NCBI GenBank assembly: GCA_035041965.1
Contig: JAPYMA010000714.1
Span: forward strand, 35,944-99,943
DNA from: Anisakis pegreffii
Lineage: Eukaryota; Nematoda; Chromadorea; Rhabditida; Anisakidae
Length of the DNA: 64,000 bases
Reading direction: 5' to 3'
Each line of letters starts with the position of its first letter. Position 1 is the stretch's first letter. Of this stretch, positions 52,290 to 64,000 are shown piece after piece. Made by a program: the position numbers and the translations under genes. The notes below the pieces were generated by a model that was given only the letters and a program-made list of their open reading frames with translations, had not been told where the DNA came from and did not search any database.

Positions 52290-52910
52290 ATAGGTAGTTT
52301 GTTTATTTTGGCTGAATAGGGTCCGGACTGCCCTCCAGCAAACAATTCATTGCTAAAACCCTCAAATCCATCCTCCCAAATCTTTGCTTTTCTTTATCCT
52401 CCTCCTATCTCATCATATTCTCTTTATCATTCTGTGATCTCGTCACTCATATTCATCACATCGTGGTCTCTTTAAAGAGGAGGCTAACCCTGTAGTCATC
52501 TCCGCAGCCCTCGTTGATTTCAGCCTTCTTACCCAATAACAACAACACACTCTCGGTCATATTTGTCGAAGACACAAGTCTTGAGTACGGTCGAGTGGTA
52601 ATTCGTGTAATTAGGTATGTCGTTATTATTTGTTTTTAATGTTGTTGGTGATGATGGCCTTACTATAAGATTTTGGATTGTATTGCTATTGTCGCGTGCT
52701 TGGTTGTATCTCAAGATCCACCTTCTTCTGTATCTTCATCCTTGAGTGCCTCTCCTATCCGCACAGCAACGTGCACGCCATGACCCTTCCTCTTCTAAGG
52801 TATTTCTTTTGTTCCATTCGCCAATCAGTTCTGTTTTGTAGCGTGATTATATATGTTCTTTGCTAGGTTACGTCCATCCCTAAGCCAGCAGCACGCAAAT
52901 TATTTTTGAC
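52290..52910. other. Compositionally distinct patch, possible mobile-element remnant
   Basis: This interval is richer in G/C and in C-runs on the plus strand than the 20 kb around it. It contains a palindromic CTCTTTAAAGAG at 52469-52480 within a TCTCTTTAAAGAGGAGG stretch. No reverse transcriptase or transposase motif is visible. The assignment is a guess from composition. Confidence 0.2.
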
Positions 52911-55900
52911 TGCATTTACAGTATGTTTATTTAACGTAACGTTTCTCGACTAAACCGCAAAATACACAAATTGGTGCGTTTCGATTCATTTCTTTCATAT
53001 CATATTTTCGTTTCGGCTTACCTGCAATTCTTTCTCACCATTACTTCAACATGCATGCAATATTTATCGAGAAACGAACAGTTTTTGTTCACTTTTCATT
53101 GTTTTTTATGCGATTTCAAGTGATGACTTCTCATATTGGGCATACATCGTGCGCGAATAACGCAATTATGGCAAACATTTCAGCGATTCTGATGATGAAT
53201 TTGTGAAATACTTTTTCATTATGAGAACGTACATTTGATTGATTTTCAATAGCAATATTTGACATCAGCTAACTGTTTTCATTGGTTCCCAATGATTCAT
53301 GTTTATACTATTTGTTAGTCTGCATAAAATTTCACACTTATTTGTTTAACGACTAATCGCTGCATGCGAAATACTCTTCATCGAAATTATTATTATTATT
53401 ATTGGAACGTTCGAAAGGGTGTGAATTGGTTGAAAATATTACCGTGTTTGCGTACTTTTCAGACAATTATTATTTGAGACGCGCAGCAAAAGTACGAAAT
53501 CGATTTTAGAATTATGCTTATTGAGAGGGAATACATACATAAGTACCGTCAAACACCTCCGGCTGTTTGAGTTCCTTTCCCATTCAGCCGTAGATAATAA
53601 TTACCATAATTACTCTGCATTTAACGCCTTTTGCCTTCCGGAACCAATACCCAGAGATATATTCGCTCAGCTCTACTCATTCGTTCACTCAACTTTCCAT
53701 TTGTAGTCAGTTGTGTAAGAACTTTCCTGACTTCTTCAGATGCTATCTGATTTTGTGAATGCTCTAAGGTTTCATAAATCTACCCTTCGCTTCTTGGAAG
53801 AGATGATAAGTGCGCATTTATGAGAGATCTCTTTATATCCACTTTATATGAGGTGATGCTCTTAGGTGAACTCAATTTACCGTGGACTAGTCAAGTATAA
53901 ATAGTGATATCCAATCGGTTGCATAACAAATAATGAATACGATAAGAAAATTTAACGCCATGCGTTAAAACTTTAATTAATGTCTTTCCGCATTATTGGA
54001 TTTGATTTCTTTCAATTTATCTCATCGGATTATTTGAGCGAATTCCCATTTGTTTATTATACTCGAAGCGCATTCATTCCCATAAACATTTATTCATTTC
54101 GCTTTTATTTGAGTGCCAGTACAAGAATCTTGATATGAATAAACGTATTCAAGAGAGAATTTATTGAATCTGAGTGAATGTTCGAGTGCAATCTGCGAAA
54201 ATACATTCAGAAATGCTTAATGCTTAATTCTTAGTATGAATTTGAGTTGGTCTATGAGAATAATTGAATGAAAGTCGTATAATCAAGCTCAGAGATAAAC
54301 ACTCGTGTGACTAATGTGTGCTGTGATTGACATAATCCGAGTAATTTGATTTCGTCGAATAAATGTTATACGAGAAATCGTCGTAATCATCCCAACAAAC
54401 TCATTTCATAACTAAATGCCCACTAAACATATTAGACATTCTTCAATATACTGAATTTATAATCGTCTCACATTCACATCTCGCTTCAATTTCCTTACAC
54501 TTACGATTAGTTAAGTTGTTGCTTTGCTTATTCCTAGCAAATTTTTTGCAGTCTAAACCTTACAGTTGGTTCTCAGTTACATCAATTTCATATGATTCCA
54601 TCCAGTGCATTCTTTATCAGTGCTGATAACAATAACGATGATGTTATTATCAATAATAATAGTAGTTATGCCAATAATAGTGAACGTAATAAATTGACGA
54701 TATTTTTCATACTTATGGTTACTTTGAGTAATACTCGAGGATAAACAGTAGCAACTGGTCACCATTCAACATGACAAGTTTATGCATCAGTCAGTCAAAG
54801 TTTTGTTGACTCAAATATCTCACATGTAATAGTTTTCAGTCATATTGTGCTCTCAATAACAATCAACAAATCATAATAATAATTTTTCCCGCATCGTTCT
54901 TCTCAATTTTCATATTTTCACATATGAAATCAAAGGAATTTCGATGAATGAGTGTGGGAAGTTTTGTGTTTGAGTGCTGAAAATTTGTTCGAGATTTCAG
55001 TGAGAAATAAGCGAATGTTGAGAATTTTTGATGAGATTGAGTTGAGTGGATGAACAGTGTAATTTCAGTTCAACATTCTGTAGTATATTATGAAATGTTT
55101 GCTGATGACACATCCGAACATAACGTTATGATAGCGCCTTCTTGCTATATAATGCTAAAGTTTACAATAAGCTCAGAAAGCTTACTCTCTGACAAGGCGA
55201 GACGAGAGTAAAAAGTGGTTATTTGATATGTTTACATTTACTTCTACTAATACCGAACAATCGTCGTCATCATATCTTCAGCAGCAAATCACTAAACCAA
55301 CCGGCGATCCTCTTCATCGTATTGTTGTCATTTTCTTGCAGCACATTTCATATTTTTGCTTCCTCTCATCTTTGTTTTTCGATTTCGTGTTAACAAATCC
55401 GTTCGAGAAACATTTTTGTTCTATGTTTATGATTCGATGATTTATTTGACGATGGTAACGAGCACTTATAAAGCTTCACTGATGTTTTTTTTCGTTCCTT
55501 ATAAACATTCTTTCCGTTTTCATAAATGAATGAACGTTTCAGCTTCCCAAACAAAAAATGCACGAAAAATGGCATGCGTTATGATGAGTTGTTCATTGTA
55601 AGCTGATGTTTTTGTGCTGAGTAACTGCTAGCTGGTGTTCTGTAAACATTACGGTTGGCTGTTGATAGATTTATGTATTTATATATTGCATTCTCATTCT
55701 GTTAATCACTAGTGTTTATTCGCAATGATTGTAATGCTAATGCTCAGTGGTGGTAGTAATGGATTTTTGATTCGAGATATTCAATAGTTGAAGTTATTGT
55801 TGTTGATATACGAATACGATAATTATTATTTTCATATAATGTGGTATTTTATGAATCAGTCGTTTGTATGGTATTGTTTCTTATAATAATTATCTTTATT

Positions 55901-56939
55901 ATCATCACTCACATCCTTATTCACTCATCGCTAGATTCATAGAAAGCATTAATGCTCTATAATGCATAGAAGTTCGTGAACGCATGTGAGAATGAAGTCA
56001 TTGACATAAGCATATTTGATCTGTTCGATCATTTAATTTAACCTAATGATTGAACTCAGCGAATGGATAAATGAAAGTGAGCAAAAAAGAATGGAACAAG
56101 TGAAAGGAGGAAAAATGTGAATGAGATCGCATAATCAGTAAAGGCGAAGTACGTAATCCGATACGGTGACCGATATAAGATTTGTCGATGCTTGTGTACT
56201 CGCTCGTACATTTTTACGCATAAAATTCGTTATTCTCTCTTCGCATATGTAAGACAATTTCAAATCTTAAGAAGTTTGTTCGAATTTCAGTGTGATAAAG
56301 TATATTCGTTGGAGGTCACGAAGACATTCGAAGTCTTCAAAACAATTATCGTAACAATACCAATACAACAACAACGACTGTAATCATATTCATTCCACCG
56401 ACAGTCGATCAAATCATATCATACTCCCTCATATTCAACTCGTTCAGTTGAAAGTGAACCTTCGAGACTGTGAAGTGCCTGTCTGCCGCCTTGATAATCG
56501 GACAATAGAGCAGATAACAATAGCACAGGGTTTAAGGATCAAGCTTAAGCCGGATTTACTGAGAGCTGTTGAATCTGTTCGACGGAAATCTGCTTCATTG
56601 TATTAGCGGTTGCTTCGTTGCTTTATCGTATGCGGATGAAGAAAATCTGATCCAATGTTTCTTGTCTAGCTGAAGCAACACTAAACAGCAGATACACTCA
56701 ACAAATAGTACAGCAACCAAGCGAAAATCACACCCAACGAAATCTGAACCCTCCTTCGTTAGAGCTGAACAGCGAACACACTCTTGCCTCATCCAGTCGC
56801 CAGATCCAGTCAGTTTATTGTATTGGAAGTATTCTGAGCAGTAGATATCTGGCCACCGAACTGTTAACTCCCGCAGAGACGAAATATTATTGGTTGCTGT
56901 TGAGCGCAGTAAATTGACTGGATTTCGAGTGCATTTTCA
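52911..56939. other. Gene-free stretch upstream of Frizzled
   Basis: An (ATT)n run lies at 53386-53403. The last kilobase should contain the Frizzled promoter, but I see no unambiguous TATA box or leader exon. Confidence 0.3.
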
Positions 56940-57380
56940 ATGGTTTCAACGATGAATTTTGGTATTGTTTCACTGCTGATTTTGATCATTTGTGAGTCAG
57001 TGCCTGCACAAAAATGTCAACCGATTACGATTCCACTTTGCAAAGGTTTGCTTTTGCCCGATTCGGTCCATTTTTCATTGCTTCACTGAACATATTCGGT
57101 CATTTCCAAGTTTCTTTTAATCAACGCATTAACGACTATTAATCATATTGACAAAATACCGTTCTTCACAACTGAAAATTCAGTGTTCTTCGGAAGAAAT
57201 GGACTAGTTTCATTTCGAAAAAAAAACTGATGAATTATTGGATGAATTCAGGAATTGGTTACAATATGACAAGATTCCCGAACAGTTATGGACATGAAAA
57301 ACAGGAAGAGGCTGGACTTGAAGTTCATCAGTTCTACCCGCTTGTTGAGGTACATAACTCGAAACTGTCAAGTTTGAATT

Positions 57381-57448
<68 letters not shown>

Positions 57449-60400
57449 CAATTAACTGAGTATGAATCCAAATGCCAACTCTGAACTATCGCCTTGTCTT
57501 GAATAGATTCAAGAGTGCGGCAGTCATCATTGAATAGCTCGATACGGTATCAGGATATACCCTATCCGTATGGTGCTGCATACCTTGCATGGTACTCTAC
57601 GAATAGTCGGAATACTGTATAGATAAAATTGTTTAATTGTCAAATGTTTAGACTGTGTGTTATCGGACGGTTTCTGTCGAAACCACTGAAAATCGCTTTC
57701 GTTGTAATCCTTCAGCTCGCTAACTTCTCTCCTACCGTGAGAGTGAATGAATCTGTGAAGATTTTAGGAGTAGATGAATATTTCAATAACATCTATGAAA
57801 CAAAAGAGGAATTTTGTCACAAGAATTTTCCCATTTGTGCAATCGAAACGTTACAGAAATTATCATATCAAACGATTACCCTCTAGTGCCGGAATGATTT
57901 TGCATTGTCTTTTCTGATCACTTGAATCTGCACGATTCTGTCTGAAAATACGGTTTACGGAACAGTTGGTATAGGTACAATGGACATTTTTTCGGACTGT
58001 ATCGAGTTTCAACCATATCAAAGGCGCATCTCATCTGTTTGATTTGCGAACCTTTCGCATCTTGAATTTCATCCTTTTGAAAGGACAGAAAACATTCTTC
58101 GAATTTTTGATGCCCTATCTGTTCTCCTCTCTTCTCTTGCTCTACTGTAAAAGTGATCAATTTCTAGGTTGGATGTTACAATCATCTGAAGTTCTTCCTG
58201 TGTGCCATGTACACGCCAATATGTCAAGATAATTACGACAAAATGGTGATGCCTTGTATGGAAGTTAGTTAAAATCTGTTTATTGCGATATGATCTTGGA
58301 TACTCGTTTTTCTTGTCGCCTTTCTTCACAGCATTCGTCAAAAAACTGTAACTGAATTTTGAATGGATAGATCTAAACTGTGTTGAATGCACTCATTCAG
58401 ACCATGCTAGATCTTCGTTGCTGGCGTAGGTTTTTGAGAACATGTGAAGCCATTTGACGTGGAATTCCCGACATAAAATCACAGTTTCATTTGTCATCTA
58501 TAACTACCCATATATCAGTTTTTATATTCTGTACAATCCGATATTGATTCGTCTTTACTGAATTTAAAATTCCGTTCGGATGTTTACGAAAATTTAATTT
58601 CCGGTTTGCTTGGAAGCGAAGAAGCGTTGTAGTCCGTTGATGCAAAAATACGGTTTCAAATGGCCTGAAACGTTGAGCTGTGAGCAGTTGCCTCGCATGA
58701 GTGAACAACAAACCACTGGTAACATCTGCGCTGCACCTCCTGACACACCCGACCCGGCTGTCTTCGAAAACGTTAGTCTAACATCATTCACTGTCTGCAA
58801 AACAATCAGTAATTGCATTCAGAACGCTCTGTTCCATTTCTTTTGGCGTCAATAATCACGCATCATCCATGCGATCATCCATGTATGCTAAAAAAGTCTT
58901 CAGCTTCAGTCTTTTTCTCTTGATTGGCAACCTAATCTTCAAAATTCTCATCTCTAGATTCCGTCGATCTCACAAGAGGAAGGTTACCCAATCGATACGG
59001 TAATTCGCATCGGCAGTGTTGATGAGTACTGTAAATGTCGATGTGTACGTCCATTTCATACCGTATCAGATCCGAGTCAAATGGTCGCCAATGTTTCCGG
59101 ATGTGCGTATCCTTGTCACAGCTCCACACATGATACGCAGGATCAAAAATTTCTGACCGCCTGGATTGCCGTATGGTACTGTTTAAATTAATTTCTCATC
59201 ATTCATTCATCTTCAGTAATAGCAGTTATTGTCTGTGTGAATCAACCTAAAAGCTTATTGTTAGAAAGAGTCAATAGAATGTGTTATATCTGTCAACCGT
59301 TATCATTCTCGAACAAGTCTTCAGTAGTAGAGTAGTATTTCAGATAAAACTCGTGTATTTTCATGCAGTATGTTCGGGCTTGACGGAGTTAAATACACAT
59401 CTCGGTAATTCGTCGTATGCTTTCAAATAAACCCATTTTCAGGTCCGGTACATGTTTCTTTCTCTCAGCGTTTACGGTGCTAACGTTTCTGATCGAAACC
59501 GAGCGATTTCAATATCCGGAACGCCCGATATTCTTGCTGGCATTTTGTCAGATGATGGTTTCAATTGGGTTCATTATTCGAGTCTTCTATGGACACGAAT
59601 ATGTAGCATGTGATTCATGGACGATTCGGTCGAGTGACCAAAGCATTAACGTTTGTCAAACGGTATCTTATCATTGCTATTCTTATTGTCTCTTCAGTAT
59701 TATTCAAATCAACAGACAAACAAATCACTCGAGTAACTGTTATATATAGTGGCCACATTCTGATGTAAGGCAATGGAATAGTTCGAAGGAAATTCATTGA
59801 AATCAAGTTGAATTATTCGTCTTCAAGTGATCTATCTTACCGCCGATTACAAAGAGTTACCACTGGCGTAAAACGTTTGAAAGCAAAAATGGAATCAATC
59901 ATCTATTAGTAAGTGTTGAAGACCAGGCGATTCACGTTTGCTTTCCAGGTTTTCATATTGGTGTATTTCTTCGGTATGGCTGGATCTGTATGGTGGGTGA
60001 TCTTGTCGCTAACGTGGGTGTTGGCTGCTGCAAGTAAGTGGTCGAATGAAGCGATCGCAAGTTACGCACACTATTTTCATTTCATCGCGTGGAGTTTACC
60101 GGCTGTACAAACTGGGGCGGTTATTTTATTCGGTGCGGTGGACGGTGATCCGATGAGTGGTATATGTTATGTGGGTAATACGAACGTGGCATATTTGAGG
60201 ACTTTTGTCTTTGGTTCGTTCATCATCTCGTTCCATTACTTGTTTAGCATGTTTTCTGTTCTCCTCTCCAAACTTGGATCGGATCAGACCGTAGATGTTT
60301 TGCAACAATGCTACCATCTCAAACTCAGACTTCAAGCAGCTCTTGCTTCACTGTTAAATTTAGACGTTGATGACTGCTGTGATTCTGGCCTACTGAATGC

Positions 60401-61804
60401 ATGAAATACATTTGAGTGACAGTGGAAAGAGCGAAGACAGTGTGCTATTTTAGCCGATTGCTACATTTTACCATTCGATTCATCAACATTTCAATGAAGC
60501 GTACGGTATTTCAGCTCCGCTGGTCGTCTACTTTGTGGCAGGCGTTTGCTTTCTGGGTGTTGGTTTCTTTAATCTATGGCGAATTCGTTCGCTGATGCAA
60601 AAACATCATCCGGGTGCTGACAATACCGCAAAAATGACTCAGTTGATGTCAAAAATTGGCATCTTCTCGGTTCTTTACATAGTACCGGCCGTATTCGTGT
60701 TGATCGTTCTCGTCTACGAGCAGCACTATCGTCCGCTATGGGAGCAGGCACAGCTGTGCACGTGTGCAACACCAATTCAACAACAACGTTAGACTTACTT
60801 GCATTATTGAATTGTATTTTTTATCTAACGGTTCTTAAGAATTTTCACACGATTCACTCTTCTTTTCACTATTCTCCGTTGTTCAGTTTCAAAGTGTTTT
60901 GCCAGTTGCTCAATGCCTTACGCCATTGTCAATGGGTAAACAGTGAACCGGCGCTTTCATCACTGAAGATGAGAGTTCCTTATTATAAGCAACAGTTTAA
61001 AACGGTTGATTGGTTATGCTAAGTGTCTAATGAGTGTTGATTGGAACGGTGAATAGAAGAGTATAGAATATGAGGAAGTTTTTCGTGCAAGATTGAAATT
61101 CCCAAACTGTTTTGTGTCATTTAGCTGATACGTCAACACTTTTGACACTGATCAAAACTGCATCGATGCTAGTCGTTGGATGGACCTCGGGCGTTTGGAT
61201 AATTTCTGGAAAAACAATCCAGGTACGATTCTTGCGTTCACTCTTGGAAATGAACTATAGTGCATTATCCAGCTGCATTCATCGATCAGTTCTTCCAGTA
61301 TCTACTGAAATTTGCAGTATTGTTGTTGCTGTAATGATCTAAATTAGTAGTTCTCGATCAGGGATTTGAGGTAGTTTTCAAAGTGGTGCGAGAAAACGTT
61401 TCAATATTTATCATTCCGGTCATCTTTACCTTTATTCTTGGCTAAACTAAAATACTGTGAGGGATGTAAAGGTGAAAGAACATTGTAAAATTTTTTACTG
61501 GTACGGGGCGTTACAAAACATTGAGAACTGCTGATGTAAGTGGAAAGCGATTTGGATTTAGGAGAAATGTAGATTTTGGCGAGTGATAGTTTATGAATGA
61601 AGAGTTGAAAATAGGTAAGGGAATGTGTTTCAGAGTTGGAAACGTGCGTTGTGCTGTTTGAAAGATCAAACAATGAGCCGTCATAAGTATCAACCGGCCG
61701 ATATCATTTACGCACGAAGTGAATGCGCTACTCCATATCTTTACAACAAGGCCCTTAGGCATTGTCAAGGATACAATGCACCGATGTTGCCTGAAAAAGT
61801 TTAG
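56940..61804 (+). CDS. Frizzled Wnt receptor, FZD5/8-like
   Basis: Ten exons: 56940-57045, 57252-57349, 58168-58263, 58604-58771, 58958-59175, 59443-59662, 59949-60213, 60515-60787, 61125-61222, 61634-61804, giving 570 residues. It is a plasma-membrane Wnt receptor. Signal peptide about 1-23; cysteine-rich domain from Cys26 to Cys142 with all ten cysteines (26, 34, 71, 80, 87, 98, 102, 109, 126, 142). CKGIGYN and [14 protein letters not shown] are close to vertebrate FZD5/8, as is WEQAQLCTC before TM7. Seven membrane segments follow, including [20 protein letters not shown] (TM3). The Dishevelled-binding KTxxxW motif is KTIQSW at 511-516. The tail is short and ends PEKV. Nematode cfz-2 is the likely orthologue group, but this needs a tree. 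The acceptor before exon 4 reads CCG instead of CAG; every other intron is GT-AG. A second in-frame ATG at 56952 is an alternative start. Confidence 0.9.
57383..57446 (+). repeat. (AT)32 microsatellite in Frizzled intron 2
   Basis: Sixty-four bases of uninterrupted AT dinucleotide within the 818-base second intron. Its length is probably polymorphic. Confidence 0.95.
58264..58603 (+). other. Frizzled intron 3 with non-AG acceptor
   Basis: The donor GTTAGT is normal. The end reads AATTTAATTTCCG. A TAA in the exon-4 frame lies just nine bases before the junction, so no upstream AG can be used. The next usable in-frame AG would delete VCLEAK, including a conserved cysteine. Confidence 0.7.
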
Positions 61805-62916
61805 CGTTCAGCTGGACTGATCCAGATCTCTCACTCTCAACTATCTCTGTAACCTTTTGTGTTGTTTTATCCTGCATCATAATCAGGATTAACTCTTGAA
61901 AGGGCTAATTGTAAGAGGAACAGATTTTATACTGAGTGAGCAAGTTCACCTTCGATGGTAATCTGTTTCATTTGTTTTGAGGCCTTTTTTTGAAGAGGAC
62001 GTCTTTTGGCTTCCTTAAAACTATCTTCTCAGAGGAGGCGATATTACTTGAGTTTTTCCTGATGATGGAGCAGGTTGTATATATCTGTTCGTGCACATTG
62101 TATTTTATCACTTTTTCTTCGACTGTCCGTATTTACAGTTGTTTTGAGCATAATATATGTGTTGTTCTAGTTCATTCAGTTACCACTTCCTTCCGTTGAT
62201 TTATTCATAAATCGAAGTTGAGTTTTCTTGATTATTCTGGGGCAAGTGAAAGAAGGTAGTATTTCTCTTCTACTCCGACAATTCAGTTCAATAGGTGTTC
62301 TCTCCTGAGTTCATTTTTCGAAGCTATCCTTCAAAAGGACCCATGTCCTCACCAAATACTCATTTATTTGGTCATCATCTAACACGAACTGTTTTGCTTT
62401 TGTATTCTTGAAAATGTTTTAATTGTTTGAAATAACTGTATAATTTAATAGTAATTTATCGTGTAAACACAGGGTATGTGGTCGTGTAATTTTATTTCTT
62501 TATCTTAGTATTTGATTTTGATGTAATTCGTTATTGCTGAGAAGATGAATGTAATGACAGTGTTATGTTTGAGCATTTATTTTAGTGATGGTTGCAAGTA
62601 AATACCATTTGTATTTCTGTTCGAAAGAAAAAACAAATCAGAAATATTCGGCAATCAAATGTATGTTTCATTGTTAATTTATATTGCTAAAATCAGCATC
62701 TATTTGACAAAATCAAGAATCATCTCTTGACATCAACAGTGCTGCTAATAGGTTTCTAATCTCCGTTTATATTGTTTTGTTCGGTATTCCGTAGTCAGTT
62801 CATCAATCAGTCTGTGTGCATGTTCCACTTTTTTACATTTTAATAACAATTTTTTTTGACAAGCGACGTTTCGGCAAATAACGTCTGCACAAAAGAAATT
62901 CTAATTATCCCACGAC
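61805..62916. other. Intergenic between convergent Frizzled and unknown gene
   Basis: It holds the two 3' UTRs. No further gene, RNA or repeat is evident. Confidence 0.4.
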
Positions 62917-64000
62917 TTACGATGATACATTATTCTTTGGAAAATATTTTTCATTTGAATGAGAACTCGAATCAGATAATCCGATCTGTTCACGATTAGA
63001 GTCTAAATCCGATGTGTCTTCATTGGAATGTGAAGATGAATGGGCGTTTCGCGTTGAATCTGGGATATTCGCCTGAAATTGATGTACATGTCTATTGTAT
63101 ATGAACGCAAAATCATCACTCGGCATTGTTATCGAATTGATCATTATGGTTCCATATGAATGATAATATTGATGCTAATAACATCATGATCGCATAGTTT
63201 TGACCGTTACAGAGTACAGCTCAGAGAATTAGTTGATGAGGGAATTCCGATTGTCGAAATAATGAAATTTCATGTCGATCGGATTCCTACCGACATGGAA
63301 TTTCGCTCGGATGCCATCACTACTGACAGCTGAGTTAATGAACAATAAATAAACAATAATAACAATAATAAGATTAACAATAATGATAATTAAATGAGTA
63401 ATTATCAATCGATTACAAACCTCTCGAATCATGTGATATGGTGATTTATTCACTTTAAACAACGTTGACTTGTCATTCGCGGATTCTCTCAACTTCATTT
63501 TCGATGCACTTTTCAGTGATTGCTTATTATCATTATTGTTGTCATAATCACGATTATTAGCTTATTATTATGATCAAAATCATCTTTGTTATTATATTTA
63601 TCAGCGTTTTTATTACGATATCTATTGTTGACGTTCAGATTATCAACCAGATTGAATGAGTGAATAATTTTAAGCGATTCTGAAGAGGTGTTTCGTTGTT
63701 GCTGTCGCTGTTGTTGGTTATCGCTTTCAGAAGAAGTCAAGAAAATATCTTTGTCTTCATCACTTTTGCCTCTTTCCATTTCTTGCTTCAATTCGTGTTC
63801 ATCTTCAAAATCACCTCTCTGAGTATTAGCAATAGAATAAAATTGATAAGATTTAGAAATTCCTTCAAAATTGATTCATATTTATATTCGTAGTCAAAAG
63901 GCTTCATAATTCCTGATCAAAATGATTTAAATTTCAGGCTTATTCGAGCCGTCTGTGGCTCGACCAACCAGTATATGAAGTACCTATTTACCTCTAAACT
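62917..64000 (-). CDS. Unrecognised gene, 3' end only, with frameshift
   Basis: Minus-strand exons: ...-63992 (edge of window), 63818-63421, 63329-63291 and 63072-62917, ending in TAA. The junctions agree in phase 0. The protein end is hydrophilic and low-complexity: an acidic stretch, a QQQRQQQR run, Asn-rich sequence, a small ordered-looking piece (KVNKSPYHMIRE then LSVVMASERNSMS) and a Ser/His/Asp-rich tail ending NNVSS. Exon 63818-63421 is 398 bases, one short of a whole number of codons, and its frame breaks in an AAT run near 63555-63568. Restoring one base would keep the reading frame open throughout. It could be an intrinsically disordered cytoplasmic tail; no function can be given. 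Extends beyond the window. Confidence 0.6.

Noticed and set aside
57629..57886. 85-codon frame inside Frizzled intron 2
   Set aside because: The flanking Frizzled exons join in phase without it and the peptide has no counterpart in Frizzled proteins.
59443..59650. Shorter Frizzled exon 6 ending at AAC|GTTTGT
   Set aside because: It would drop the conserved cysteine at the start of TM3. The donor twelve bases further on (59663) keeps Val-Cys-Gln-Thr and fits the family.
60738..61022. 94-codon frame between Frizzled exons 8 and 9, first considered as an extra exon
   Set aside because: Exon 8 ends in phase 1 and joins exon 9 directly to restore the third extracellular loop and TM7; including this stretch breaks the frame.
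1..64000. CRISPR arrays, bacterial operons, rRNA genes
   Set aside because: The window is intron-rich eukaryotic DNA; no regularly spaced repeats of CRISPR type and no rRNA sequence were recognised.

Overview
The window reads as nuclear DNA of a nematode. It is AT-rich, its genes are split by many short GT-AG introns, and most acceptors resemble TTTTCAG. At least one gene (primase large subunit) has such an acceptor 7 bases upstream of its ATG with no exon before it, as expected for spliced-leader trans-splicing. The protein families (HSP20, legumain, primase large subunit, Frizzled) are animal ones. I cannot name the species.

Layout. (1) 1-2.4 kb: a four-exon small heat-shock protein gene (+) with a heat-shock element and TATA box upstream. 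(2) 2.9-3.0 kb: a 40-residue single-pass membrane micropeptide (-). (3) 3.6-10.5 kb: a tandem duplication array holding two very similar genes for secreted eight-cysteine proteins (+), plus a third, orphan copy of their upstream region without a gene. (4) 10.5-16.1 kb: repeat-rich DNA with a twice-repeated unit, a GC-rich element with perfect 12-base terminal inverted repeats inserted in it, and two weak coding candidates. (5) 16.1-27.1 kb: two tandem legumain (asparaginyl endopeptidase) genes (+) with matching ten-exon structures; each model encodes 455 residues. The second has lost a splice-donor G. (6) 28.2-32.1 kb: an eleven-exon gene (-) for the DNA primase large subunit with all four iron-sulfur cysteines. 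(7) 32.1-56.9 kb: about 25 kb in which I can support no gene, only microsatellites, short tandem repeats and one compositionally odd patch. (8) 56.9-61.8 kb: a ten-exon Frizzled receptor gene (+), closest to FZD5/8, with one non-AG acceptor. (9) 62.9-64 kb: the 3' end of an unrecognised gene (-) with an apparent one-base deletion, running off the window.

The genes do not form one pathway. HSP20 is a stress chaperone, the primase subunit is core replication, and Frizzled is a Wnt receptor. The legumains and the cysteine-rich proteins both look secreted or lysosomal/gut-type, and the cysteine-rich promoters carry AGATAA motifs as many nematode intestinal genes do; that link is inference. No wholly new system is evident. 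The most interesting points are the excess of protein-changing differences between the cysteine-rich paralogues, their four evenly spaced C-x6-C pairs, the orphan promoter copy, and three small lesions in otherwise intact genes (24529, 58602, about 63560), which need read-level checking to tell mutation from sequence error. Exon models were built by eye from splice signals, reading phase and family similarity.
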